Shown here in pieces: positions 33,973-44,986 of a stretch of DNA of 64,000 nucleotides. Positions within the stretch are counted from its first letter, which is position 1. Each line of letters opens with the position of its first letter. The notes below the pieces were generated by a model, which was given only the letters and a program-made list of their open reading frames with translations, searched no databases and was not told the DNA's origin. The stretch is from Kitagawia praeruptora. Lineage: Eukaryota; Streptophyta; Magnoliopsida; Apiales; Apiaceae. The stretch spans positions 91,571,001 to 91,635,000 of the forward strand of contig CM075354.1 in the NCBI GenBank assembly GCA_037693485.1, written 5' to 3'. The translations under genes and the position numbers were made by a program.

Positions 33973-36780
33973 TTACTGGTAAAAACGGCGAAGGCGAGCG
34001 GCATGCCAAGTGTTTTTGATTGGGCTGCCGTCCGGATGAGCCAATTTGTAGGTGCCCGGTCGGACCACTTCAATTACCACGTATGGACCTTCCCAGTTGG
34101 GCATAAGCTTGCCTCTTTTTGCTGGCATGGAAGTGGCCAACTCCCGAAGCACTAAGTCCTCGGTTCGGAAGGATCTTTTCTTCACTCCCGAATCATAATA
34201 CTGGGCTGCCTGCAGTTGGTACCTTAAGTTTCTTTGGTGGGCAGCCTCTCTTTCTTCTTCTAGCAAATCCACATTTGCCCGGAGTCCGAACTCATTTGAC
34301 TCCACGTTAAACACTTCCGTTCGGTAAGACTCCAGGCCAACTTCGACAGGTAGAAGGGCATCAGTTCCGAAGGCGAGTTTAAAAGGCGTTTCCCCGGTTG
34401 AAGACCTCGTAGTTGTTCGGTAAGCCCATAGGACCCATGGTAGTTCTTCAGCCCAAAGTCCTTTAGCTTCCCCCAGCCTTTTCTTGATTCCATCAAAGAT
34501 GATTTTGTTGGCCGCCTCGATCGCTCCATTTCCCTGGGGATGCCCTACCGAACTGAACTTCTGTTGTATCCCGAACTGAGCCAGGAATTTTCTGAACTTG
34601 CCCCCAATGAACTGAGTACCATTATCGGACACACAAACCATAGGTATGCCAAACCTCAAGATGACCTGTTCTAGCATGAATTTCTTCGCGGCTTCTTCGG
34701 TAATGGCCGAAAGGGGTTTTGCTTCTATCCACTTTGTCATATAGTCGATTGCCACAATACAGTATTTCGCTTGTTTAGTGCTGGTGGGTAGGATCCCCAC
34801 GATGTCGACCGCCCACATAGCAAATGGGATCGGGCTAAGGACTGAAGACATCTCTTCGGGAGGTTGCTTCGGGATTGTGCTGAATAGCTGGCATTGCTTG
34901 CATTTCTTAGCATACTCTGTTGCGTCTTCTTTCATTTTAGGCCAGAAGAATCCCTGCCTAAGGATTTTGAAGGCTAAGGATCGTCCTGCCAAGTGTTCTC
35001 CACAAATCCCTTCATGAACTGTCTCTAAAGCAAGCTGTTGTTCCTCTTTGTTTAAACACCTAAGTAGCGGCTGGCTTACCGATCGTCTGAACAAACGGCC
35101 CCCGATCAGAGTGTAATTTCCCGACCGATACTTCACCTTCTGTGCTTCCCTTCGGTCTAGTGGTAGGATGCCTTTTTCCAAGAAGGCCCTGATGGGAGTC
35201 ATCCAATTGACCCCTTGATGAATTTCCATGCACTGCTTCTTGTCTATCGAAGGTGTCTTTACTTCGGTCAGATAGATGGACCCGCTTAGGTTTTGGGTTT
35301 CTGCCGAAGCTAACCTCGATAGGGCGTCTGCCCGACTGTTGTTTTCTCTAGCTACTTGAGTTAACTCGAAAGTTTCAAATAGCAAAGATTGTTCACGTAC
35401 CTTAAGGGCGTATGCCTTGGTTCGGGGATCTTTTTGCCCATACTCTCCTGAGAACTGTTTTACCACCAACATTGAATCACTAAACGCCCTAATGTGCTTA
35501 ACTTCCAAATTTCTTGCCAAATCTAGCCCTGCCAAGAGTGCTTCATATTCGGCTTCGTTGTTTGTCAACGGGAAAGTGAACCTGATGGCTTGACAAATCT
35601 CGAATCCTTCTGGGCTTGTAAGAATTAGCCCTGCCCCGCACTTTTCCTTTGCGACCGACCCATCGACAAACAACTTCCATTTTCCCGGTGTCTGAATCAT
35701 TTGTTCTTCAGGAGCTAAGTCATTCGGCCCCGAAAAAGAGCATTCTACCATGAAATCCGCCAATGCTTGGGCTTTGATCGAAGTCCTTGGTGTATACTCC
35801 AAATCATGCTCCCCCAGTTCGATCGCCCAAGCAACTACTCTGCCCGATGCCTCTGGCCTTTGCAATATTTTCTTTAACGGCTGATCGGTTACAACTTTGA
35901 TAGTCCTTCCCTGGAAATAGTGCCTTAGCTTTCTTGCGGCCACTACCAGTCCATAAACGAACTTCTCTGCATTCGGATATCTTGTTTCTGCATCCTTGAG
36001 AATATGAGAGACATAGAACACCGGATGCTGGTTCCCTTCATGTTCTTTGACCAACACGGCTCCAAGTGTTCGGTCGTTCACAGCCAAGTACAGCTGCAAA
36101 GTCTCCTTCGGGTCGGGTCTCATTAAGAGTGGGGCTTTCACTAAGTACTCTTTAACATCTTCGAATGCTTTCTGGCAATTTGGCCCCCACTCGAAATTCT
36201 TGGACCCCCGAAGCACTTCGAAAAATGGTAGGGCCTTTTCGGCCGATCGGGAGATGAACCTCCTCAGGGCTGCTAGCCGTCCGGTCAGCTTTTGAATGTC
36301 CCTGATTGTCTTCGGTGCCTCCATATCAATGACTGCTTTAATCTTCTCCGGGTTGGCTTCAATTCCTCTGGCGCTAACCATGTATCCCAGAAATTTCCCA
36401 CTATTCACCCCAAACGTACACTTGTTCGGATTGATCCTCATGTTGTTTCTTCTGAGCGTTTCAAAACATTCCCTCAGATCTTCGGCGTGATCCCTGAAAA
36501 GGGACTTAACTATCATATCATCCACATAGCACTCCATGTTTCGACCGATCTGGGCTTTGAACACTTTGTTGATCATTTTTTGAAATGTTGCCCCGGCGTT
36601 CTTCAAGCCGAAAGGCATCTTTATGTAGGCATAAGTGCGATTCGGTGTGATGAATGCTGTCTTTGGAACGTCCTCGGCATTCATGGCAATTTGGTGGTAT
36701 CCTGAGAATGCATCCAGGAAACTGAGTATTTGATGCCCCGAAGTGGCATCTATCAGTTGATCAATGTTCGGCAAGGGATA
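33973..36780 (-). pseudogene. pol of Tat element F: RT (N-terminally truncated), RNase H, aRNase H, integrase
   Basis: About 935 codons stay open. The first visible residues are YPLPNIDQLIDATSGH, then DAFSGYHQI and YVDDMIV (about residue 89). The gypsy RNase H (LRLYLAVNDRTLGAVLVKEH-type region) follows, then an additional RNase H of the kind typical of Tat (WKLFVDGSVAKEKCGAGLIL, NNEAEYEALLAGLDLA). The integrase has the zinc-binding block (H...CKQC), D in AVDIVG, D in VSDNGTQF and E in GNGAIEAANK. It ends WHAARLRRFYQ. The first three or four codons of the open frame come from D sequence, so the gene has lost its start. Otherwise I see no stop or frameshift. Confidence 0.88.
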
Positions 36781-36806
36781 GTTCCGATACAACCCGCAAA
36801 AAAAAA

Positions 36807-36843
<37 letters not shown>

Positions 36844-37815
36844 CCCGCTGTCTCTCTCCCTCGCTGCTCAGTCGCGCCACCGCGTGGCTTCACCGGAGAG
36901 CCGTGCCGCCGCTGCTACGCTACCCCCCCCCACCCCGCGCGCGCGCGCGCGCGCCTCCTCTCCTTCCTCCCCGCGGTTCTTCCCCTCCCTTTCTTCTCCA
37001 CCAATCTCTCTTTTCTCTCTTCCTCTCTCTCTCCCCGAGTCTCTCTCTCTCTCCGCTGTTTCTCTCCCCCTTTTCCCGATTGATTGTGCGGCGTGTATGT
37101 ATGAGCGTGTTTGTGTGTATTGTATGTATATATGTGCTGTGTAGTGTTGTTAACCTAATGGGCTTTAGGCCCAACAACAAATTAAAACACAAAACTAATT
37201 ACTACGCATTCTGAAAATAATATTTCGTGTTATTAACTCTACTTTGTAAAAAAAATAAAATTTCTAGCATAATTAAATACTAGAATATTTTGAAAGACTT
37301 TCGGAGAAAGAATTAGAATTAAATCTCAATTTTCTAAATTGCTATGCATTTTACAAATATTGATAATTTATAAAAACAATTCATAAAAATAATAATTGTG
37401 ATTCATAAATCACAATTTATAGGGCTTTATTAAAATACTAAAAACACTATTGTTTTAGTAAAATCTCAGATTCTCGATTTTATATATTAATCGAGCAATT
37501 TTTTTGTAAATCCCCAAATAATTAAAATAATCATTTTCTAAGGATTTTAAAATCTCTAAATTATTCAGTAATTTAAAATAAAAATCTTTACTAAATAATT
37601 TCACATTCCAAAATTAAATCTTTGCACAAATAAACTATTGACTCGAGGTATCTACTCAGTCAATAAAATTTTAAATAGGAGCACCAGGCTCCACTTAACT
37701 GAAAATAATTGAATAATCAAATAATAAATAAAAAAAAATCCTCCTCATTTTAGGAAAACATTATTATTATTGAAATAATAATAAAATCATTTCTTGAAAA
37801 ATCCGGGTTATTACA

Positions 37816-38089
37816 ATATGTTTCTCACTTTAGCATCTTTAAGAACATTCTCCTTGTCCTTATCTGACCACTCAGATTTTGGCTTCTCCACTGTATGTTC
37901 TGGAACAACTTGACCGTCAACAGTTGCTTGTCCAACAACCTTTGTTGGAACAAAAGGTCCATCTCTGATTCTATCAAGATAATCAGGATTTGTTGCTTCC
38001 AGATGATGCAACATCTTTACTTCCCATAGAGTATATTCGTTTCTCTTGAGCATAGGAATCTTAGTATTCCCATCCTTGTAACCAGACAT
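37816..38089 (-). pseudogene. gag of element A, N-terminal fragment
   Basis: The N-terminal part of a copia Gag begins with MSGYKDGNTK and contains the LKRNEYTLWEVKML region typical of the plant copia Gag N-terminus. The frame runs into element D at 37815/37816. It continues in frame on the other side of D at 9653 once D and one copy of the ATATG duplication are ignored, so D broke the gene. The start codon lies about 35 bases downstream of the primer site in minus orientation. Confidence 0.88.
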
Positions 38090-38124
38090 GATTGCAGATC
38101 TTTATGATTATTCGAAATCAACCT

Positions 38125-38136
38125 GCTCTGATACCA
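38125..38136 (-). other. Primer binding site of element A (initiator-Met tRNA)
   Basis: On the minus strand it reads TGGTATCAGAGC, the complement of the 3' end of plant initiator-Met tRNA. It lies two bases from the LTR end, and this fixes A as minus-strand. Confidence 0.92.
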
Positions 38137-38138
38137 AT

Positions 38139-38891
38139 TGTTAACTCGAATAACTTATAGAAGGGGGGGTTGAATATAAGTTATATAATCGTGTCTGATT
38201 TTTGCTTGATTAGATAAACAAGAATAAACGAATGAATCAAATTGTTTGTATTAATAAGATCAAATACAAACTCTACCAAAGGTGTACAAATACCTTTAGC
38301 AGCTGCTGACAAAATAAATCTCTCTCTCTCTGTTTGTTTTGAACTCTCGAATACAAACCTTATACAGAGCTACGCATACAAAACTCACAACTCGAACTCA
38401 CGTACTCTTTTTACAATGATATAGAGAGAGTATTTATAATGCTACCTATCAACTAATCACAGAAAGATAATCTATACATGACAATGTTCTGCCGTCTAGT
38501 TAATAGTTTCCATCAATAGAAAATTCTTTCCTTCATAAAATCTTCTTGCTTGTTCCTCAAACAAAGATCCTGTTTTATAGCACTTGCCAGTTTCCATAGC
38601 ATCCATAATGACATCATCAGTAACACGACTGATATTAGGATTCCTTCTTGCATCAGGATCTGACCATTCCATCAGTACTTAATCAGTATTTGACTTTACA
38701 TATCAGGATTCAATCTCAGTTCCTGACATGTAGTACTCGATGCAATGTTCATTCCTGACTTAAATTCTACAAATTACTGTCCAACACATATCTCCTATAC
38801 AAAGTGCTAAATCCTTTATAAGATCAGAATATACAAGAAGTATAAGTAAAATTCTATCCTTAACATCACAACTCATGAATTATTTCTAACA
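38139..38891 (-). repeat. 5' LTR of element A (753 bp)
   Basis: It begins with TGTTAACTCG and ends with TTTCTAACA on the plus strand, giving the TG...CA ends of an LTR. Just inside its left edge is a GGGGGGG run followed by TTGAATATAAG. In minus orientation this is a C-rich tract near the LTR 3' end. Right of 38891 the reading frame of element B resumes, which fixes the outer boundary. Only one LTR of A is in the window, so the boundary rests on the termini and on the adjacent primer site. Confidence 0.8.
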
Positions 38892-40371
38892 GCTATCATT
38901 GATCTACTACAGAAGAAAGTTAGAGTCAGAAATGCTGAAGAAATAGAAGCACTGCAAATTCTCAGATCTTTCATTGCAACTGGTGCAATTCCAGAAATGG
39001 CCCAACCTAGGAGGAATAAGGATGATGAAGATGAAGACAAAAGTGATGGGAGGAGAAGACATCACATGAGTGATAAGGGTGATAAAGATGAGAAGAAGAA
39101 AAAGGACAGCAAAGACAAGAAAGATGGTGATGACCAAGGTAAAGTCTATGAGAGAAAAATTGGAAAACAGCAAGCCTTAGGCATTGCTAGCAGTAAACTC
39201 ACCACAACACAAGACTTTAAGTCTAGGGTGAATGCTGTTAGTAATGACCTACCAAAATCTGATTCAATGGCTTCTGCAACTGTTTTGCCACCTCAAGAAG
39301 AGAAGAGGATTCAAATCAAGAAACCAGGTGTATGTTTCCAAAAGCAAACTGCTAATGGAGTACTACAATGGTCTACAAGAAAAGGTCACAAGTTTCTGCC
39401 AAGTCATCAAGTGAAAAAGTTCACATTCAAACAAGTTGCAAGAAGAGTGAAGCTACCCAAGTCTAGAGCCCTAACTATCTATCCAGGACTGAAACTCCAA
39501 CCACTTGATGAAGACTTTGATGAAGACCAATTGCAATATCTAAGAGCTCAAAGAATCTACTATGTTGCCATTGTGAATGACTGTCTTGAGATCAAATATA
39601 CTGATGGAAGGAAGAAGAAATTCAAACAAGGACAGTGTCAAAATTAGGGCAAATTAGATGAAATAGAAAGAAGGCTTAATGACCTTTTGGCCCTTCAAGT
39701 TTGCACAAATATACCCATAAAGCCTTAAGGTTTAAAGTCGTTCCTTTTTGCCCCTCCAACTTCAGAAATGTACCTTTTAGCCACTTTACCGTCGTCTTTT
39801 TGACAGAAAACCGTCGTCTTTTAAAGGCCAAAGACGACGGTTTGTGGCTAAAAGGTACATTTTTTAAGTTGGAGGGGCAAAAAGGAACGACTTTAAACTT
39901 CAGGACTTTATGGGTATAATTGCGCAAACTTGAAGAGCCAAAAGGTCATTAAGCCTAGAAAGAATCATTGCATTATTGGATTCTGAAGACAAAGTAGAGA
40001 GAATATGGAAACTGGAGTTGATTGATTTTGTGAAGATGAAGAGAGACTATGCTGAGAAGATAAGGAAGGGGTGCTTTGAGAAATGGCTAGAAAGGGAGAA
40101 GGAAATTGATAGGCTGGAAGTTGAAGCAGAAAAGCTAAGGGCAAAAGGATTGTGTAGAGTTCAATTCAATCTCTATGTGGTGAAGTATAGGAGAAGAAAT
40201 GGAGATAATGTCAATATAAGAATGAACCTACTCAGTCACTATCCTGCCAACATTCTGAAACCAGTACTTGAAGATTTCAAGAACTCGATTCTGCTTAAAG
40301 AACTGGATGCTATGGCAGAAATCATAAAGGCCATGGATGAGAATGCAAGGAAGGAGAAAGAAAAAAAATAG
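38892..40371 (+). pseudogene. Accessory ORF of element B, C-terminal part, split by a MITE
   Basis: The frame enters from the A junction (IIDLLQKKVRVRNAEEIEAL) and passes a Lys/Asp-rich low-complexity stretch (about 39000-39150). It continues through KVYERKIGKQQALGIASSKL and KKFTFKQVARRVKLPKSRAL to a TAG at 39645-39647. The frame resumes seven codons later, then across the MITE at 39673-39955, through a Lys/Glu-rich helical tail (LELIDFVKMKRDYAEKIRK, LREKEIDRLEVEAEKLRAKG-like) to a TAG near 40369. Removing the MITE and one target copy keeps a single frame, so the MITE is a later hit. No enzyme motif is visible. It is the likely counterpart of the A accessory ORF. Confidence 0.65.
39673..39955. 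mobile_element. MITE in the accessory ORF of B (283 bp, 9-bp TSD)
   Basis: Terminal inverted repeats start GGCTTAATGACCTTTTGGCC. The flanking duplication is TAGAAAGAA at 39664-39672 and 39956-39964. The arms pair along nearly the whole length, with GACGACGGT inverted near the centre. The size and 9-bp duplication fit a Mutator-type foldback MITE. Confidence 0.9.
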
Positions 40372-40575
40372 AAGGCATATGATGATCTACAAGCCAAAGC
40401 AATGGAGATGGAATCAAATGAAAATGGCTAGTATTTCACCATATCGTAAGACTACTCAACTTGTAATTTCATTCATGTTCTCAATCAAATTTCATACCTG
40501 TACTTTTAAAGTTTTATCTTTATGTATGTTAGGCTTGTTATCAGACATGAAATTGTGACTAAGGGTCTTACTCAC

Positions 40576-40589
40576 AATTTGGGGGAGAT
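40576..40589 (+). other. Polypurine tract of element B
   Basis: AATTTGGGGGAGAT is directly before the TGTTAG start of the LTR. The same tract in the other orientation abuts the element C LTR at 63919. Confidence 0.85.
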
Positions 40590-41870
40590 TGTTAGTCACA
40601 GAGGCATGCCTGTATACATCTAATAACATGCCTAATTGTTTGTAATGCTTTGCATTACTTACAGGACCTCTTAACTGAGGAAACATCTAGTTGTAGAGTT
40701 TCTATTTGTTTTGTACTTGTAATAGGCATCAAATCCTAGTTGTGTAACTGTACTTATAAAGTCAAGAATAATGCTTGAAAGAAGTTCCAAGGTTCATGTC
40801 TCAAGCAAGAAGATAAAGACTATCAAATAATCACAATTAGAATTTGAAGAAATGAAGAATTTGCCTAAGTACCAATTCGAGAAGTACATTTGTCTATTCG
40901 AGAAGTCTAGCGTTCGAGAAGTCAGAGATTCGATATCTGAGAAGATACTGTTCGATATCTCTGAATGAACTATTCGATATCTCATTCGATATCTCAGAGA
41001 TTCGACATATCTAATACTCTATTCGAGAACTCAAGAAGTCAACAAGTCAAAGAGGTATTCGAGTTCTCAAAGAGTCAACAAGTCAAAGTTCCATTCGATA
41101 TCTCAAGGACTCAGAAAGCTATTCGACATCTCAGGGATTCGACAAGTCAAATGTTCTATTCGACAACTCAAGGAACCTTGGAGAAAAGTGTTATTCGAGA
41201 AGTGATTCAATATGTCAATCATACAGTATTCGAGAACTCAGAGTTATCTAATCCTAGTTCTCGAATCAACCACTTAGCCACTTCTCGAATACATTCTTGG
41301 AGATAAAATACTGAAGAAATTGTACAAGTCAGAAACCTGCAACAAGCCAATGCACTTTATGGACCACAATCTGTAACGTGCTTTGGAAAGCCTACAAATA
41401 AGCTTGGAGAGATGTAGAAGAGACAAAGGGATAAAGAAGTGGATCTGAACAGAACTTTGCAAAGTCAAATCTGTAGCCGTTTGGATGTTTACTCAAAAAG
41501 TATAGACATACAAGAAAGTAATTTATCCTGTAGCCTTATTTGTAGTAAGTGAGTTGTATTCATGTTCTATAAGAATACAATCTCACTTCTTTAGTAAAAA
41601 AAAAGAGTTTTTCATACACATTGTAAGAGCACATCTCTCTGAGAAAAACGAAGCTGAGAATACTACCATTTGTATTCACAGATTGTAGCAAATCTTTATC
41701 TAATAAAATATTAGATTAAAGTGATATCGTGTCTTGTGTTGTTCTTTATCCGCACTTACACATTTGCACACACAAACACATATCTTGCTACACAGATTCA
41801 AGAACCAGAAAAAGTTCAAGAATCCATTCACCTCCCCTCTGTATTCTTTTACTGTATTCAATACTCAACA
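40590..41870 (+). repeat. 3' LTR of element B (1281 bp)
   Basis: The ends are TGTTAGTCACAGAGG and ATACTCAACA. It contains a dense array of TTCGA motifs (about 40876-41290), often as TTCGAGAA or TTCGATATCTC. A second family member is inverted at 62628-63918, which confirms both ends. Confidence 0.9.
40876..41290. repeat. TTCGA/TTCGAGAA motif array in the B LTR
   Basis: I count about 15 TTCGA and 2 TCGAA in 415 bases, separated by AAGTCAACAAGTCAAAG- and CTCAAGGACTC-like spacers. TTCGAGAA contains TTCnnGAA, two facing half-sites of a heat-shock element. The same array is in the C LTR (about 63210-63620). Confidence 0.75.
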
Positions 41871-44341
41871 AGAAAATTTTAAAATTGAGTTAAAAAATAA
41901 TTCAAAATTATTATGTAAAAAATATTTCAATTTGTCCAATTTTTTATTGAACTTCTATGTAGTGTAATATATATTAGACTACTAAACATTTAAGTTTAAA
42001 AGTGTATAAAAAAATGTTAAAAAAATGATTGAGACAAGAGTAAGATGACTTTTAATTAGTCAATATTAAGAGATTTTGTAATATGTCTCCAAATATAGTC
42101 TTACATATACAATCAAATTTTTTACAAAGAAATCAAATAAGTTTACATACGCCTCTATAATAAAAGGACAATTTTATTAAGAAAATTATTTATATTATAG
42201 TAAAATGTTCAATTTGATAAAGTTCATATCACGCAATTGAAAATTCAATTAATAATTTAATAATTATAAATATTTATGTGATTATTATCGTATGAATATT
42301 TATCCAAAATTTTTTAAATCTAATCAAATTATAAAATATTTGGTTCTAAAAATTGGTATGCAATATTACAAAATAACTATAAAAATTTTCGATAGATCAA
42401 AATCCTATCGTGTATCATACTTTTAATTATAAAATTATTTCAATATATACAGTTAAGTATCATATATGATACTTAACAGATCTTCCGCAGGGATTATGGT
42501 AAATGCTCATTTTGATCAAATTATAAAATTCATTATCAGTATCCATAAATATTCCACACGTTATATTCTATTTTGGTCTCTTCTTGTTATCTACTTTACA
42601 AGTTAGAAAATTTATCTATACAAGAATCATTAAATCATTTTTTTTAATGATTCTTTTGCAAACCTAACTATACTTGAAAAAATCTTGCGTAAGAATAAGC
42701 AAATACACAAAATATTATCAAATTGAAATTCATCCATTAAAAACATGATTACATATTAAAAAACATATCACATTAATATTTTAATATTATAATATTTATT
42801 TACATTTAGTATATAATATCTCAATTTTTTTATGCTATTAGACTACAAATTGCATCGTCTACCGTACCAATTTCTATGTTATAACATCGAGTTTTAAACA
42901 ACAAATTGAATAACATCGAGTTTTACTGTGGTAGAAATTCAATAGCATAAAATTCAAATTGAATTGAATATATAACATCGAGTTTTTTTTAACAAAAGAA
43001 TGTGAATTTAAAGATATTTAGATCAATAAAATTTATAATCGAATTGAATGATATGAGATTTAAATTTTGAACTCTATATCAATTATCACTTGAGTAATTA
43101 GATAAAATCCATATAAATAATCAAGTTAAAATACATTTACATTAAAGTAATTAAGTAAAAATGATGATAATGTATGAAAAAAAAAATTGAAGTAGTTTAG
43201 CAAAAAAAAAAATTGAAGTAAAATTTATAGTTATGTGAAATAATGCCCAGTATACTCACTTAATATTATCAATTGGTCTAATATATCCGTTGACGGTGAT
43301 TTAGTCCAAAAAAGACACTAAATATGGTCTACGGCATATAAACCTCTACAATATATACGGCAAATGTGTAGTCCCATATCTCAATTTCTAGACAATATTC
43401 ACACTCCTAATAATTCTTTCTGCTAAAGTCGTGGTTGTTGATTTTTCTTTATGAACCCTATTATCCTATATTGACTATAATAGATATGACTCAATTGAAA
43501 CACTTACTGGGCTGCTTCATGCATATTTTAATGTTCTAACTAACATGTGCGACGTCTCAAATTAAAAAAGATGGTTGCCATGCATACTCGTTACTATAGT
43601 CGCGATGCAACGTCCATGATAGTAATTATCACAATCTCAAGATATGTAATGCTGCACTTGAGTTTCACAACAAACCAGAATCAGTGAGTTCTCAGTTATC
43701 ATTATTCAAAATGAACAATCAACAAAATTATATGTATTTTTTTTAACTCGGTCTAAACAACAAATAAAACTCGATGTTATATATTCGTGGTTCCAATAAC
43801 ACAGTAAAATTCTTTACTTCTCATATCAACATTTATCGTTATTCATATTATAATCTCAGAATTATGAATGCACAATATAAACATTAATAAACCAACCAAC
43901 CGCCAATATCTTTCTTAAAATAAAATTAGAATTATTTATATAGAAGCCCGTGTCTTACACCAGTTCCTTTCTTAACTGTTAACATTTTAAAATTTTTCCC
44001 TTACTAAAATTAATATAATTAAGTATCTTCTGTCTTAACAGAAAAATAATAGTTGTCATCACACTATTAACAAAAAAGTAATAAAATTTCCATTGGTAAA
44101 TTATGAAATTGTAGCAAAAAAAACTGATAATATGATACAGTACAAGTATATCTATCGGTGTTGGGATCGTGATTTAGGAAATTATCATCTCAAGATTATA
44201 AATTCGATTCTTTTAAAAGGTACAAAAGTAACTAGACTACCATGCTCGTTGAATACGAGTATACTAGCAATTTTTCGGATTAATCGAGGTACGTAAAAAC
44301 GACTCAGACACCGATTTGTCAAAATAATAATAATAATAATA

Positions 44342-44412
<71 letters not shown>

Positions 44413-44423
44413 CATGATATAAC
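41871..44423. other. AT-rich intergenic DNA, no gene seen
   Basis: It is very AT-rich with stops in all frames. It contains scattered short repeats, including AACATCGAGTTTT three times near 42881-42985 with an inverted copy at 43765-43780, two copies of an A-run followed by TTGAAGTA near 43178-43221, and an AAT microsatellite at the right end. Confidence 0.6.
44322..44412. repeat. AAT microsatellite
   Basis: About 30 AAT units with one AGT interruption. The long isoleucine or tyrosine frames here are translations of the repeat. Confidence 0.95.
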
Positions 44424-44986
44424 CATGCGGTTAGGGATGGGAATCGGGTCGGATCGATTCGGGTTTGACAAAATCCAAATCCAAACCCGATTTTTTGGAT
44501 AAAACCCGAACCCGAAAAATACCCGAAAATTAAAACCCGAACCCGATCCAATGAATTTCGGGTATACCCGAAACCCGAAAATTTTTGGATTTGGAAAATA
44601 CCCGAAAACCGAAACCCGAAACCCGAAATCCAAAAATCCGAAATTTTCAATCAAGTTTTATATAACACACACTTTAATATTTTATACATTATAAAAGTAT
44701 TATTTATATTATATAAATAAATTATATTATTTGCATTAATTTTAATATTTAATTTTGTTATAAATTTTACATATAATCAATTTTTAAATGAATTTAAATA
44801 ATTAAAAGAACCAAATAAATTTGATAAGAAATACATCTTAAACACTTAGAGTCTAAAATTATTTTAATATTTTGGTTTTAATAGTGTAAGGTTATTCGTT
44901 ATATTATGCGCCAATGACTTTTATATAAAATGTATTATATTATGAAATATATTGTAGTAAAAATTATATATATATATATATATATA

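Larger units (their letters stand above)
30085..36780 (-). mobile_element. Element F: truncated Tat-lineage Ty3/gypsy element with antisense gene
   Basis: On the minus strand a gypsy pol (RT fragment, RNase H, a second RNase H, integrase) runs 36780-33973. It is followed by a region carrying a spliced gene on the opposite strand, then a 3' LTR ending at 30085 (TGTTACAACC on plus). An extra RNase H and an antisense 3' gene are features I know from Tat elements such as maize Grande (gene23). The right end stops inside the RT fingers, so the 5' LTR, gag, protease and RT N-terminus are gone. The D sequence lacks 37 bases at that junction, which indicates a deletion after insertion. Confidence 0.85.
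9654..37815 (-). mobile_element. Element D: LARD-like LTR retrotransposon with about 5.48-kb LTRs and no coding interior
   Basis: The ends are TGTAACGCCC (9654) and GGGTTATTACA (37815). They are flanked by an exact 5-bp duplication, ATATG, at 9649-9653 and 37816-37820, so the whole 28,162-base block is one insertion plus later nested ones. On the minus strand the order is 5' LTR (37815-25681), initiator-Met primer site, interior (25680-23222), a partial LTR/interior duplication (23221-21086), and 3' LTR (21085-9654). Subtracting nested elements gives about 5478 bp for the left LTR and about 5476 bp for the right (counting 37 lost bases). No gag or pol domain is visible in the interior, so the element would depend on proteins supplied by another element. 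Confidence 0.88.
25681..37815 (-). repeat. Right (5') LTR of element D, with element F nested in it
   Basis: This is the same LTR as 9654-21085, interrupted from 30085 to about 36780 by gypsy element F. Relative to the left copy, 37 bases are missing at the F right junction. It differs from the left LTR by scattered single-base changes (for example GGTCGC versus GGCCGC near 11427/27070) and by microsatellite lengths. Confidence 0.88.
1..38891 (-). mobile_element. Element A: SIRE-lineage Ty1/copia retrotransposon, decayed, interrupted by element D
   Basis: Read on the minus strand from the right: 5' LTR (38139-38891), initiator-Met primer site, start of gag (to 37816), then after the D insertion the rest of gag, protease, integrase, RT and RNase H (to 4232), then a long accessory ORF (2831-6). 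The 3' LTR lies left of the window. The RT and RNase H residues (YVDDIIFGS, TKHIDVRYHF) and the extra 3' ORF are what I know of the SIRE/Maximus lineage. gag-pol carries several frameshifts and stops, so this copy is not autonomous. It sits inside the accessory ORF of element B. Its target duplication cannot be tested because the other end is outside the window. Confidence 0.85.
38892..41870 (+). mobile_element. Element B: SIRE-like copia retrotransposon, 3' part only
   Basis: It consists of the end of an accessory ORF, a polypurine tract and a 1281-bp 3' LTR on the plus strand. It resumes immediately to the right of element A's LTR, so A is inserted in it and its 5' part lies left of the window. 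Its LTR family is the same as that of element C at the right edge. Confidence 0.8.

Noticed and set aside
44185..44650. Poly-isoleucine or poly-tyrosine proteins
   Set aside because: They are translations of the AAT microsatellite and the CGGGTTT repeats of the hAT element.
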